Assembly (NCBI GenBank): GCA_013400975.1
Contig: WBMZ01012082.1
Coordinates: forward strand, 124,001-188,000
Reading direction: 5' to 3'
Length of the DNA stretch: 64,000 nucleotides
From: Atrichornis clamosus
Lineage: Eukaryota > Chordata > Aves > Passeriformes > Menuridae
Positions within the stretch are counted from its first letter, which is position 1, and each line of letters begins with the position of its first letter. Both the position numbers and the translations under genes were made by a program. The notes beneath the pieces are model-generated. The model made no database searches, was not told where the DNA came from, and was given only the letters and a program-made list of their open reading frames with translations. Below, in pieces: positions 45,301 to 58,076 of the stretch.

Positions 45301-47973
45301 ATCCCACTGGGGTGGCTCTGTGGCCAAGGCATTTTTCACAGCAGCTCCTGTTGCCTCAGAGACATCAGAAAAGTGAAGTTAGAGCCTGATAATATTAATG
45401 GAATTATTTTATTTCTTAGTCCCTTAAAACAATCTCAAACTCCTTGGATTTGAGGTCAGAACAACTCTCGGGGCTGTGCCTGGTTCGGGGTGATTCTCCT
45501 TCCTCTCTGGGCAAACACTTGTGGTTAAAGGCCAGGTTTATGAGGCTGTTTCCAACTGCACATCCCAGGGAAAACACAGTTCTGGAAGAGTGGGGCAGTC
45601 CCGGGGCTGTCACTGTGGACAGGGAGAAGCTCAGGAGAAGCTCAGGAGCGAATTATGTTCCCCTGTGGGAACGGGAATTGCTGTGGGAACTGGGGCTTAC
45701 CTGGAACAGAAGGCTCTGCTTTATCCAGTCCCTGCATGTTCCAGATTTATGTGTGTTAGGAGACCTGGAAAAACAGACATCCATCAGCAGGGCAGCACCT
45801 CTTAATTCCTGTCCTATTAATGCTCTTAATGGCCTTTGAATGAAGATAATATTAATATGAAAAATAGCAAAGTGCTTAACAGAAGGAAAATCCAAATAAA
45901 GCCTAATGGCTTGTGCATAGAAATAATTCCGTATTTTACAGCCTGCCCAGCCCTTGAAGGCTGGAGTTGAGCAAAGGGAGAGCTCTGTGCAGCATCCCCA
46001 AACCCAGGGGCATCCCAGCCCCAGGCACAACAGCCCCACTGTTATTTTGTGCCCCCCCTGTGCTGAAAACCTCCGGGTTAATCCAAGGAGAAAACAGAAG
46101 GATTTGTGAAGACAAGCCAAACAACAAACTCTTCTCAGCAGAGCAGATAAAGGAACTGTTACCGTGTCTGGCGAGTTCATTTCAACCCCAGTTATTTTTT
46201 TTACTTCATTAGACAAGAGGGAAGCAGAGTAAATGGTGTGTGAATTAAATACATTTCTTTTAGAAAATTAATTACAAAAATGGATTTCAAATGGGACTAT
46301 AAGTGGGGGGGGAATTATCTGATTGAGACAGAGGAGACAAAAACACTGGAACCATTAATGAATCCCCTTAGATTTAATTAAATTAAGACTGTGAACAAAC
46401 ATGTCAGGAAGAATGGGGAGATTCTGGCTTTTGGCCCAGCAGTTTTCCTGGGGGCTTTCCCCTAAGGATGCATTTGTGTCTCTCTCCTGGTGACTGAACA
46501 TCTCAAGGTCAAGTTTTCCGGCGACCCTACACCCTAAAGCTCACCATTAAATAAAGAATAAACTCGTGTGCAACTGATGAGGTGATAAACCCACAGCATT
46601 TGTGTTTGTGAAAATACCTGGCCTGGAGACAAACAGGGGGAGGATGGAAAGGGGGGAATGTTTTCTGCTCCAGAGTGAAGCACAATTTATGGTGACTCCT
46701 TTTTCCAGGGCCATTTTCCCTTTACCCACCCTCTGAGGGTTACCTCTGTTGTGAAACAGCTCCAGTGGGAATGCTGTTAATATGTAAACTCCTTTGGGTA
46801 CATATTGCCTTGGAAATGTTGGAAATGGGAAATATTATTCCGATCATACCCTCCTTTCCCAACCCAGCCCAGTTCATTGGATTGATCCTGAACAGAACTC
46901 CCCAGACTGGAGGGAATTCAAGGCTACAGACAAACATCAACTCCTAATTAAAGGCCTTCCAAGAAGAAAATCCCAGATCCCTCAGAAGCTGTTTCAGGAT
47001 CCCATAACTCTCCCTGATAACATTATTTGCATTTCTTCACTCCTTGATCCTTTATTTATGATACAATTGAGGAGGGGGAAAACAACATTTTATTGGAGCC
47101 AGAGGTTGCACAAGTTGTGCTGGAACCACAGCAAAGTTTTCTCTCAGATTTCTGCCACACTTGTGGAGAGTGAATCAGCTTCCAGTTGGCTTTTAGTTCC
47201 CAGATAACACTTCCTGCCTGACAGAGCACCCCAAGGGGTGGGAGGGAGGACACTGGGTTCTAAAAATAGGTTTTTAATAACCTGGGAGCTGATAAAACTC
47301 TCATGCTACAACAGAGAAAGGTGCAAGAAATCTTAATATGAGCAATTTTCTTCTTCCCAAGATAATTTCCACCATGAAGCTCGAGGGTTAACTGCTTTTT
47401 CAAGCTTGGATCCATTTTTATAGCCTGGTGATATCATTATTAATATCAAAGATATCCATACCAGCCAAATCTGGGGATGTTGTATCTGGTAGTGCTAAAA
47501 CTGTGAGGCAGCTGTGGGGAATAAAACAGCCCCACACACCCAGCCCTCGTCCATGAGAGCAGCAGAATGATGCGTGCACAACATCCCCCATCAAAAACAG
47601 CCACCCCGGACCTTGTTTTTCATTCTGGTGTTAATTCTGAGCCAGACGGGAGCACACAAAGAGGACCACGTGGCCAACCCTTGACGCTCCCTGCTGTGAG
47701 CTCGGCTCTGGGTCTCACTGATGCCATCCCAGGGGTAGTGAAGACACAAACACCATCAGCCATCCTGACATTCCCAGAACGCAGCTTTTTGCTGGATAGC
47801 AGCTCCTGCAGGCTTGGGAAAAGCAGCAGAGCCTCCCCCAGGCTGCCCTAAGTGGGAGTCACTGAGGTTCAGCTGGAATGAAGAAATGTTGGCAGTTCCT
47901 GGGGTTGGGATTTAACCTGGAATTTCCTACAGGAGCTGCAGCTCTGCAGGTTGGATGCGACAGGAACATGTTT
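42301..47973. other. unique sequence, no gene seen
   Basis: This is 5.7 kb without CR1 or tandem arrays. AT-rich at 42480-43450 and 46200-47560, with balanced stretches at 43490-45130. The 45653-46216 reverse frame (187 codons) and the 46794-47207 forward frame (137 codons) are not recognisable. A G8 run lies near 46305. Confidence 0.5.
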
Positions 47974-47987
47974 AGGGTCCGGACCCT
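47974..47987. repeat. 14-bp perfect palindrome
   Basis: agggtccggaccct is identical to its own reverse complement. It contains a central CpG. Confidence 0.6.
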
Positions 47988-48880
47988 TCGGCACTGCCAC
48001 GTCCACTTCTCCTCAACAGCACCCAAAATCCCGGCCCAGGGACCCCAGAGGGCTCCTCAGGCCTGAGGGAGTTCGGAAAAAAAGAGGTGGAGCTTCTCTT
48101 GGAATTTTTTGTTCATTAGGAACAGCCCTAATGAGGTGACAGAGATTTCCATGACACCTTCTGGTCCCACTGAGTATCTCTAAAATCAATACCAAGCACA
48201 ACAAATATTTCATCAGGTTTCATTTGCACAGGCATTTCCATGGAAAAAGTCTTGGAGTATCTTACCCTGCTCTCTTGCAAACAGTTCAAGGTACAATCAG
48301 ATCAATCAAGAGATTGCCTGGAAAACTCACTTTGTGCTCACACAGCAGCTTTGTCTGCCTGCAAAATGAGTGTTCTTTCCCCCTCATTGATTGTTTTAGG
48401 GCAGCAAACCGGAATATTCCCACTTCTCCTTTGCCAATAACACAACCAGGGCTGATTTATTCTTCCACCTTTGATCTACTTCTGTAGATCATTTTTCTGT
48501 GTTTGTTCTGTGCTCCTGATAGGAAAATTACTGGTTTGGCCCTGGGGCACGGGGGGACAGTGACCCCAGGCCAGCCCAGACCTTCCCACTGAGCAAGGCT
48601 GGACATTTAAAGGGGTTCTGGGCAATAATGGACTGTAGGGGGGTTGGGAAAGGAAAGAAACTGGGAAGAATTAGACTGGGATTAGTTCTTAGTGCCAGCA
48701 CCCCGTATTTAAATCCAGAATATTTCTATTAAATCAAACACCTGAGCCAGCTTTGGGAACAGGGGCAAGGATCCACCCACTGCCAGTGCCAGGGAGCAGG
48801 AGGGGCAGCTCCGCCGGGGCCATGGGATCTGCCAGCTGCAGCTGACCCTGCAAAACCCTCTGAAATATCTTGGGAACCTG

Positions 48881-48917
48881 GTAAAAACAGGTAAAAACAG
48901 GTGAAAACAGGTAAAAT
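48881..48917. repeat. 10-bp tandem repeat
   Basis: Four units of gtaaaaacag, the third reading gtgaaaacag and the last degenerating after gtaaaa. Confidence 0.85.
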
Positions 48918-51900
48918 ATGTGCTGGGGGTCACCACTTCAGGATGTGGGGAATCCATGGGGGCTTCCAGCCCAGAGCTGGGAAAACGGAACTGCTGAGCC
49001 CCTGTGAAAGCCCCAAATAACAAAATCCTGTCCTGCACAACCCCAAATGATCCCATCTTGGACCACTTTTCTGGCTCCCCAGGACATTCAGGATCCACAG
49101 CAAAATCTGATGCGTGGATGCAGTCAGAGCTTTCACCGTTCTTGTTTTCTCGTTTCGATTTTTCATTTCAAGCCCACGCAGAAATTGTTCCGCGTGCCGC
49201 AAATGTCACAAAACCTGGCACTTCCAATTTCTCGTGGAAAACAGAGCAGGCTGCAGTCTGCAAGGTTTTTGTGTTCCTGGGACCATGGCAGGGGATGCAT
49301 TCAGCAAAGCGTGGGGGCTTCGTAAAGATCGAGTTGATTTTAGTGGCACAAAGTCCTTCCTGTGCCCAGCTCCAACCGCTCCGAAGCCTTTTCCAGGAGA
49401 GGAAAATTCTGGCTGTTTTCTCAAGTGCTGCACTCAAAGTCTCTGCTGCTCATGACAATAAATATTTATGGGGTTTGAAAGATTTGCTGGAAAATCATGG
49501 GGGTTGTATATTCTGGTCACTCCCTTGACTTTAAATAAAGGAGCGTTTCGTAAATCACTGCTTTGTGTTGGCAAAGCCTTGGACAATGTGAATTTCCATG
49601 ATTTTCCATGATTCTCCATGGTTTTTGTTCTCTGGAGAGACAAGACTGACTGGGCAGGTGCTGAAAACATCGATTAATCAGCAAAAAGTTGTGTTTGGTC
49701 CTGCGTGTTCCCAAGTTTTCCATGAGCTGCCGTAGGGATCACGGGAAGAGCTTCCCCAGGGCTCCCAAATCCCTGCTCTGACTGATCCAGCACAGATTTG
49801 TCTGGAAACAGTGGAAAAAACCCATGATCCACAAATATTTGCCCCTCTTTGCCTCAGTATTTAATTGCTAATTGACCTTGCTTAAAAAGCAAAGAACTCA
49901 TCAGATTTTTAGCACTAGAAATGCCCTGGGAGGGGACCATGGGAGGAGGAAAATAAAGCAAAGGGATAACTATTTAAAAACCCATTAGCAATGCCATACA
50001 TTTAAATACCCAGTACACTGGAACTGGAGTGGAAAAAGCACTCATCAACAGAAAAACAAAAAAAATGGGAATTAAAAGAGATATTATTTGCCATGAAATC
50101 AAGAAATGGGATTTTTAGCAATGATGTTACTTCATTTTTATCATTTCTCTTTTGCATATTTTAGAAAGAATGGTTTCTCTGTGCTGGTGCACTCAGGTTT
50201 GAGGCCGCAAACCTTTTTCAGCTAAACTTTTTAAAGAATTTATGACTAAAAAAAAAGACCCTTAACATTTCCAAAGCCACCCACAGAGCTGAGTTGCTCA
50301 GTGCCACGAATCTGAATGAGGAAAGGCAACAAACCCCAGCCCTACAAAGCCCAGCTTTGGAAAATGAGATGAAGACATTGAACCTGTTGGTAAATTAAGC
50401 TGGAGCTTTATGGAAATGTCCATAAATTGCAGCAATATTTTGATCTGCAATCATTTTTCTTCACCAGGAGCTGCAGCTCAGGCTCAGCTGGCAGCAGCCC
50501 ACGGAGTCCTGGGGGTGTTTTTACCTTTATGGAATCATTACATTTGGATTGATTTTCTTTTCCCCCCCCCTGCAAACTTTCCACCAAAATTGATTTTTTT
50601 CATCTTTTTGAGCACTGTGCATTTTCAAAAACTTGTGTTTTCTGGTCTGCTACGTCACTCACAGCAGTTATTCCTCAAAGAGGAAAATAAAAAGTATAAT
50701 TTTATCGATGAGAACTTTATACAGCCCATTTCTAACACTGCTCAGTATGAAATGTTAATGATGTCTCTGTCTCCACACTTTTAATCTACTGGAAAATTTG
50801 CATTTTCCCTTAAGTTTTGGGAGCATTTGTTTTCTCCTGAAAAAAAAAGCAAAATAAAACCAGCAAACTTTCTTCCCTTTTTGTTTCTTCTGCATTCAGC
50901 CTCAAACTCCTGTATTATTAAACTTGATATTTGCCAGGTTTTTCTCAAGTCCTTTCTAGTTCAGGTCCTGGATCACTCAGAACATTTGGGGAGGTTTCTA
51001 TTCCTGCTTCCAGGCAGGCTCACAGTACAAGAATTCTTTTTTTTCCCTAATTTACTTTATATCCTGAGAAAAGCCAAGACTTCCGAAGCACAGACAGGAA
51101 GAGACAGGGAGGGAATGGAAGAAATTAATCCGTGTTTTCAAAACAATTAATTTATCCATAATTAACGTGTCTATGCTGTCACTCATAAGTCTGAGGGATG
51201 AACATGGAATTCCAGAGGGGCTTTAAGAGAACAGGGCTGAGCTCCCTTTGGATCAGGGGGATGTGTGGGCTGAGGACACGCAGAATTGTTGCTCACAGCC
51301 CTGTCCGGGTGCTCCAGGGATGATTTTCCGTCACCCTGACGTCCACATCCCCGCCCATCCACCCCTCATCCTTCTTGCTCCGGCCCCAAGATGTTTGAAA
51401 GGAAAAATCCCAGGGCTGGGCTCTGGGGGTCGCTGACACAACTGCTCCTTGGGATAATGAGGGATCGTAGGATTGGGATTCATGAGGGACTGCCTTGGCT
51501 GGGGAGCCCAATCCAGGCCTTCCCTCCCAAACTGCCCAGCTCCTGAAGGCCCCAGTTGGGTGATTCTGCCCGAAAAGCAGCAGCAGTTGAAAAGAAAAGG
51601 TCAAGGCTACGTTTGTGGTGAAAGGTTTGAAAACACGAGGAGCCTTTTACCCTAAGGCTCCAGAAAAGTCAAAGTAAAGAAGATCCTACGTTGGTTTCTT
51701 CTGCTGCTTCATGATTTAAGTTCATTTTGTGAATCTTCTGGGCTCTGAACTCGCTTCTCAACACATGGCTTTGGCATTGCTGATGTAAATACTCAGTAAT
51801 TAGCACAAATTTAGCACAAATTAGCACAAATCCCCGGGTTTTGGCACCCAGCAAGTCACCAAGTTATGGGAAGCCTTTCCCCCTGTGAAAATCCTCCCGT

Positions 51901-54739
51901 GTTATCACACTGACTCAGTATTGCCAAGTCTCAAACAAAATCAATCTTACAAATTTTCAGTTCAAGGCACTATATTAAATTAATGAAATAAAACCAGATA
52001 ATGTTTAAAGATCCATCACGGCCAGGAGTTTTTTCAAATTCCTAGGAACTGATGCATTGTTGATGTCCATATTTTGTTGTGATATTTCATTAATGAGGAG
52101 AGAAATTGCAGTTCACGTTGCCATGTAATTGTAATTCTGAGATATGAGCTGCTCTTTCCTGCAGACTGAGCTGAAATAATTGAGCTGATCCCACATAGGC
52201 TGGGCTTTTGCAGGCTGGAAATGGTGTTTTTCTACTTTATCTGCTCTGCCTGGTAGGGTGAAAACTGCTGCTCACTGATAGCAAACACGTGAAGCCTCAG
52301 AGAGAAATCTCTCCATTTCTAACCCACGTTATCTGACATCAGCCAGCATTATCCTTTCTGGATTTATCCTGGAAAATGCATAACAACTCCAATCAAAACT
52401 TCCAGGCTGGGTGCTGGCACTGGGTACATAATTTTGTGTATTTGAGCAAAAAAAATTCAACCCCGCGTGCATCTTTTGTGTGTGGAAGTTTCAGTGCCTG
52501 GGAATGCAGCAGCTTCCAGACCCCCGTCGGTTTTGTGGTATTGGATCAGATTATCCCTGTCCCAGGGAGCTCCGGGCCTGAGCTGGAATTCCGGGAGCCC
52601 TGGCAGGACAGGGAGTCTCTCTCCAGGGCCTCTGAACCCCTGACCACCACAGCAAGGGAGATCCCACCGGCACAGAGCTGAATTAAGGGAAAATTCCCCT
52701 TTTGACCTGCTGGAATGGCACAGCTGGGAGAGCAGAGAGGGCCAAGGGGGTCACACCCAGCCTGTGGGGGGCCCCTCGGCCTGGTGGGACACCAGGGGCC
52801 CGCGACGGCACTGCCCGGGTCCCTCTGTCCCCAGGAACTTCCACGCAGCGCCCAGGGCAGGAATCCCCTGCTGAAGAACAATCCTGGCCGTGCCCAGGAG
52901 ACGCCCACCAAGCTGCACATAGCAGGAACAGATTTTAGCAAATATCACTTTCATTAGGCTGTGTTAACTAATTATTGATTTGTTTACTATTTCTCCCCTG
53001 AGCCACAGCTCCTTATGGCTGGAACACAAACCTCCCTAGAAAATCAACTGCTCTGGTGAATTCAGGATGGCAAAACCAAGCTTTGGAGGTCAGATTTAGC
53101 CATTTCAAGCAGATTATCTGAATTTCTAAACTGAGTTCATTGTCTGGAAAGGGCACCTCTCAGGAGGGGCTGACTCCCACCCCAGTGCCTGATCTCTTCC
53201 CAAGGTGAATGCTGTGGATTGATGTGGCTGACTTCACTCATGGAGGGGTCACTCTGGCTTCAGTTCAACTTCCCTTCAAAAAATTCAGATAGAAATCTTA
53301 ATTTTGTGGCCATTTCTTGCACATAAAACACCGAAAAGGGATTTTAAACGAAGTATAAATCCCATCCATCCCAGCTGAGACAGAAATTTGGGCTCATACG
53401 GAAATGGAACCCCCTGTGCTTCCACAGATACCAACTGGAATTATGAGCTGCTGCTGAGCATTCCCTTTGCATTCCCATTTAATCCACTGACATCCCGTTG
53501 TTCACCAGCTCTTCCCCTCCTTCAGGGTCTTTCCCTAAGACCTGTGCGGGGGAGCAGGAGATCCTTCCCAGGCCATCCCAATCTGCCAGCACAGATCCAG
53601 CCATGGAGACAGAGGCAGGAGTTCTGTTCACTGCGGGAAGCAGGAGCACGCAGAGGGAACTTTGCCCAGGGACACTGGACGGGATGGGGGTGCCAAAGGA
53701 ATGTCTTTAATTCCCGCATTACATCCATCAGAATTGTGATCCATACAGCAACCTATGGACAAGCCCATGATTGCTATTTACGGGACAGATCCACGACCAG
53801 CAGGGATGCAGCTCCCAGCCTTTAGCACTGGTGATTCCTTGCCTGGCTCCCTGGGATTTGCTGCGAGGGAAACGCACCCTTCCGCCTGTCCCAAGGCACC
53901 CTCCTCGCTGTCCTCTGCTCCTTAGGGAGATGGTGGCTCCAGAGTCACCGCAAAGCACAGCGGGACCCTGGGGATGGGAACAGCACCCACAGCCCCAGTA
54001 ACTCCAAGACAGGATGTGTTTTTGGAAGGGAAACGGAGCAGCCGCCGGGGAGGGGTGGTGAGGTCCTGGCACAGTGCGAGGTGACAGCGCTCAGCACTTC
54101 CAGAGCGATTTGCATCCCTGAGAAAGCCGAGGGATGTTGTGAACAGAGCCCTTCCTGCCTTGCAGGAGGCGCTCGGGACGCTCAGGCAGCTCCTCCGAAG
54201 CTCTCTCATTCCAGGCACTTCTTGTCTCTGCTCGGAGCCAACGACACCAAAATATTCCACTCATTTCTAAGAGTCCTCCCCTCCCATCCTCCCTCCCTCC
54301 CTCCCCATGTCCAGCTGTCACTCACTCCAAGTGACACTGCTGTTATTCCAGTTGTCAAGGATGTGGAAGGGCAATACCAAAAAAGGTATTTGGGGTGGAA
54401 AATATGTGATGTGTTCTTGGAACTGCACATGAGTGGTGACCTCGTGACTTTAAATGCAAACTCTGAAAGCTTAGAATTCTATCTGAAGGAATCATAAGAT
54501 TTCAAACACGTTTTGTTAATCCTGCTCATTTTGAGGGACTTGAGGAGGTTGCTCAGTTTGTTCCTATTTTTTAGGATTTGTTTCTGTGCAGGCAGTGGCC
54601 GAGGGGCACAGCTGAGGCTCTGAGCCAGCCCCACCTCGGAGCAGCTCTGCCAAGGTGCTTCCCTCTCCCGCTCCTGATTCCAACCCTCTCCTCCTGCACC
54701 TGCCCTCCTTACCCTTGGCACTCACTGTGCCCTTGGGAT
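48918..54739. other. unique sequence, no gene seen
   Basis: This is 5.8 kb without recognisable genes or CR1. There are short internal echoes: tttccatgatt units at 49598-49622 and ttagcacaaa units at 51800-51830. Sequence is AT-rich at 49800-51150 and 51900-52150 and GC-rich at 52560-52900 and 53780-54220. The forward frame 49004-49528 (174 codons) has no known domain. Confidence 0.5.
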
Positions 54740-55492
54740 GTGCCCAGGGACAGAGAGCAGCCATCCCAGGGACACAGAACTGCCATTCCAGGGACACAGA
54801 ACTGCCCCATCCCAGGGACAGAGAACAGCCCCATTCCAAGGACACAGAACAGCCATTCCAGGGACACAGAACANNNNNNNNNNNNNNNNNNNNNNNNNNN
54901 NNNNNNNNNNNNNNNNNNNNNNNNNNNNNNNNNNNNNNNNNNNNNNNNNNNNNNNNNNNNNNNNNNNNNNNNNNNNNNNNNNNNNNNNNNNNNNNNNNNN
55001 NNNNNNNNNNNNNNNNNNNNNNNNNNNNNNNNNNNNNNNNNNNNNNNNNNNNNNNNNNNNNNNNNNNNNNNNNNNNNNNNNNNNNNNNNNNNNNNNNNNN
55101 NNNNNNNNNNNNNNNNNNNNNNNNNNNNNNNNNNNNNNNNNNNNNNNNNNNNNNNNNNNNNNNNNNNNNNNNNNNNNNNNNNNNNNNNNNNNNNNNNNNN
55201 NNNNNNNNNNNNNNNNNNNNNNNNNNNNNNNNNNNNNNNNNNNNNNNNNNNNNNNNNNNNNNNNNNNNNNNNNNNNNNNNNNNNNNNNNNNNNNNNNNNN
55301 NNNNNNNNNNNNNNNNNNNNNNNNNNNNNNNNNNNNNNNNNNNNNNNNNNNNNNNNNNNNNNNNNNNNNNNNNNNNNNNNNNNNNNNNNNNNNNNNNNNN
55401 NNNNNNNCTGCCCCAGCGACACATAACAGCCATTCCAAGGACACAGAACAGCCCCATTCCAAGGACACAGAACTGCCCCATCCCAGGGACAC
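54740..55492. repeat. 22/24-bp minisatellite containing a 534-base gap
   Basis: Units of ccattccagggacacagaac (tg or ag) repeat every 22 bases, or every 24 when an extra cc is present. They lie on both sides of a run of N at 54874-55407. About six units precede and four follow the gap. The alternating 22/24 spacing suggests two unit types. The 276-353 codon frames here exist only because N runs contain no stops. Confidence 0.93.
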
Positions 55493-55624
55493 AGGGAACT
55501 TCTCCAGGACTGGCCACAATGAGCAAGACCAAAGATCCACCACATTCAGCATCTCCCAACAACAGCCTGTGGCACAAGCTTAGGAAAGGAATATTGGGAG
55601 CAGGACGGGAAGAGGAAGACTCTT

Positions 55625-55666
55625 CCCAGTCCCAGTCCCAGTCCCAGTCCCAGTCCCAGTCCCACT
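55625..55666. repeat. (CCCAGT)n microsatellite
   Basis: Six perfect cccagt units (55625-55660) followed by cccact. The reverse strand reads gggactgggactggg and carries four or more G3 tracts with three-base loops, a canonical G-quadruplex pattern. Confidence 0.93.
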
Positions 55667-56900
55667 GTCAGCACGACTTTAGCTCCTGCACACTCCACAT
55701 TTCCTTATTTCCATAAATTCCTACTACAAACTGGAGCAGAACAAACGGTGCCAGGGTAGATTTTGTCTCCCCTACCCAGGACTGTCACTCCCTGCAGCAG
55801 CAGCACACGTGGAGAGGAGCAGGAACAGATTCCACTTGGCTCTGTTTTAACTCTGGGGAGGTTTTCTTGGCTCATCAGCACTGGATGGAAGAAATCCCTG
55901 TGCCAGCACGTCCCATCCCACACTCATCACACATCAGAGACTTTCTGCTCCCCAGTAACCACTGGGAGGCTTTACCTGTCAATATTTAACAGCTTCCTGT
56001 GCGTCCTAACTGGGCAGTTCTCCCTTTGCATTGTCCAGTGAGCGTAAAATGCTCCTCTGAAAACCCCGGCCCCTCACAGACGCCCACAGTTCGTTTTTAA
56101 TTGCTTGGGCTCTTTGGTTCCTTCGGGCTTGCATTCTTGTAACTTACAACTTCATTTCTGTTTCTCGTTGATGTTGTTCAGTGCACAGTCCCTGAACTGT
56201 GCTTTGCCTTTTGATGACCATTCCCCCTGGAAAATCCAGTGGGACAAGAGGCCAAGCAGCCAGTGTGCACCAGAGCAGTTCCTGCAGTTGGAAGCTGAGC
56301 CACTCTTATTACTGTAATTAATTTTTGTCGCTTAAAAGAACACGTCCCTCACTGATCTACAGTGTGCAGCTGGTGATTAAATTCCAAAAACTTCATTTCA
56401 CTGAGACATTTTGTTCTGGTTAGTTCTCCTGGGATGGTCACGTGGCCATTCAAAAATTGTTGATATGCACCATTCTGTCACTAAAAGGAGCTGAGAAAGC
56501 TCCTAAAACAGAGGCCCAGAGTATTTCTTTTGAAGCAGACATTGTAAAAATAGCTGGGGAGAAAACAAGAGTCTTAACAGCCAAAAAAGTCAACACTGGA
56601 TAAACCTAACAGAGGAGCAAAAACAACACATGCCAAAAAAATCTTCAAATCATCCCCTCAAACAATCAAAAAAACCCAATCAAAGACTGGAAAAAGACTT
56701 GCAAAGTGTCACTATTTCACTACATTACCAATTCATCATCTGTCTTACTGCAATTAAATACCACGTGATTTTGGGAATCCTCACCTATAGCCAAAGGTCA
56801 CTCATTGTGGAATTTTTGCTTGGAAGGGGGAAAAGCAGAGAAGCCAACAGAAATATTCTACCCATTGGTGAGGGGTAAAGTAAAAGACCTGGTTGCCTTA
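55667..56900. other. unique sequence, no gene seen
   Basis: Balanced to AT-rich unique sequence. Only frames below 95 codons, none recognisable. Confidence 0.5.
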
Positions 56901-57005
56901 AAACTGAAACAAAAAAATATAAAAAGAAAATAAAATTATAACAATAAAATAAAAACATAAAAAGAAAATAAATTTTTAAAATAAATTATAAAAATAAAGT
57001 AAATT
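56901..57005. repeat. A/T-only low-complexity tract
   Basis: About 100 bases made almost entirely of A and T, with recurring aaaataaa and ataaaaa words. Several AATAAA hexamers occur here by composition and should not be read as poly(A) signals. Confidence 0.85.
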
Positions 57006-57764
57006 TCCTGCTGCCCCAAACCCTGCTAAACCTCAAAAAAATGTTCACTTCATACACATATTTATGAAACTACATCCCTGTCAGAACTGCAGTACATTCT
57101 GTCCCCTTGCTAAAACACTGTAAATTCATGAATGATGAGTAAAATCTTAATTTGGCCAAAATATCTATATTTATCTGAAAAAGAAAATGATCAGCTCGCT
57201 TCAATGCTGATAATTTCACTGCCTGGCAGTGTGCAATTACCCCTCCCACTCCCCCCGGGCCAGGGCTCCAATTTGGAGCAAACTGTGAGTTCAATAAAGG
57301 ATTTCAGTGTGGTTGAAGCAGATTTTTGTCCTCAGCAGCTGCAGATTTCTCTTCTGGTGTAAAATCTGCAGGTTTGTGCTGTGCCTTCTGATGTTTCAGC
57401 TTGTGAAGAACTGTTCACGTCCTGCTGCAGGGAGGGCGGGGGCTCCCACCCACGGTGCCCCTCGGAGATGGAGGACACTTCCTGCCCAAAGTGGTGGTTC
57501 TTCCATGGACCAGGACGATTTGTGCCAAATTTCTGCCTCTCCACGAGCCTGGGAGAAGTCCCAAGTGTGAATGGTTCCACCGCTCCCACAGATGCTTTCA
57601 CCAGCCCAAAGTGTGCTTTGTTTCCCCCTCGGAGTTGTACAACAAGGATTTTCTTATTTAGGGGCTGGTGAGCTGAAACAGGAGGGGCTGGAGTTTGCAC
57701 TCAGAGATCCAATTGTCCAGCTGCCCATCAATCCCAGAAACACGAGATGTTTACAGGGAGTGAA
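57006..57764. other. unique sequence, no gene seen
   Basis: Frames of 96 (forward, 57381-57671) and 122 codons (reverse, 57332-57700) overlap. Neither is recognised. No repeat call. Confidence 0.45.
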
Positions 57765-58076
57765 CATCCTCCCGAGGGCAGCTCCGAGCTCTGCTCACTG
57801 GGACAGGGACAGAAGCCAGGGAAGGGCTGGAGCTGTGCCAGGAGGGATTTAGGTAGGAGATCAGGGAAAGGTTCTTCCCCCCGAGGGTGCGGGGCACTAA
57901 CCAGGCTCCCCAGGGAATGGGCACGGCCCCGAGGCTGCCAGAGCTCCAGGAGCCTTTGGACAACGCTCCCAGGGATGCACAGGGTGGGATTGCTGGGGGG
58001 TCTGAGCAGGGCCAGGGGCTGGACTGGGTGATCCTGTGGGTCCTTCCCACTCAGGATATTCCAGGATTCTGTGAAA
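57765..58076 (+). mobile_element. CR1 LINE 3' fragment, forward orientation
   Basis: This is the best-preserved forward CR1 tail here. It starts near gagggcagctccgagctctg, then ggagctgtgccaggaggg, the aaggttcttccccccgaggg block, aggctccccagggaatggg, and ends tggactgggtgatcctgtgg, gtccttcccactcaggatat, attctgtgaaa. This subfamily has the GTGGGTCC...ACTCAGGATATTC end and is distinct from the other forward copy at 15628. About 310 bp of non-coding 3' region. Confidence 0.93.

Noticed and set aside
54564..55716. Frames of 276-353 codons across 54874-55407
   Set aside because: Again created by the N run and a 22/24-bp minisatellite.
56901..57005. Multiple AATAAA hexamers as poly(A) signals
   Set aside because: They sit in an A/T-only tract and are explained by composition.
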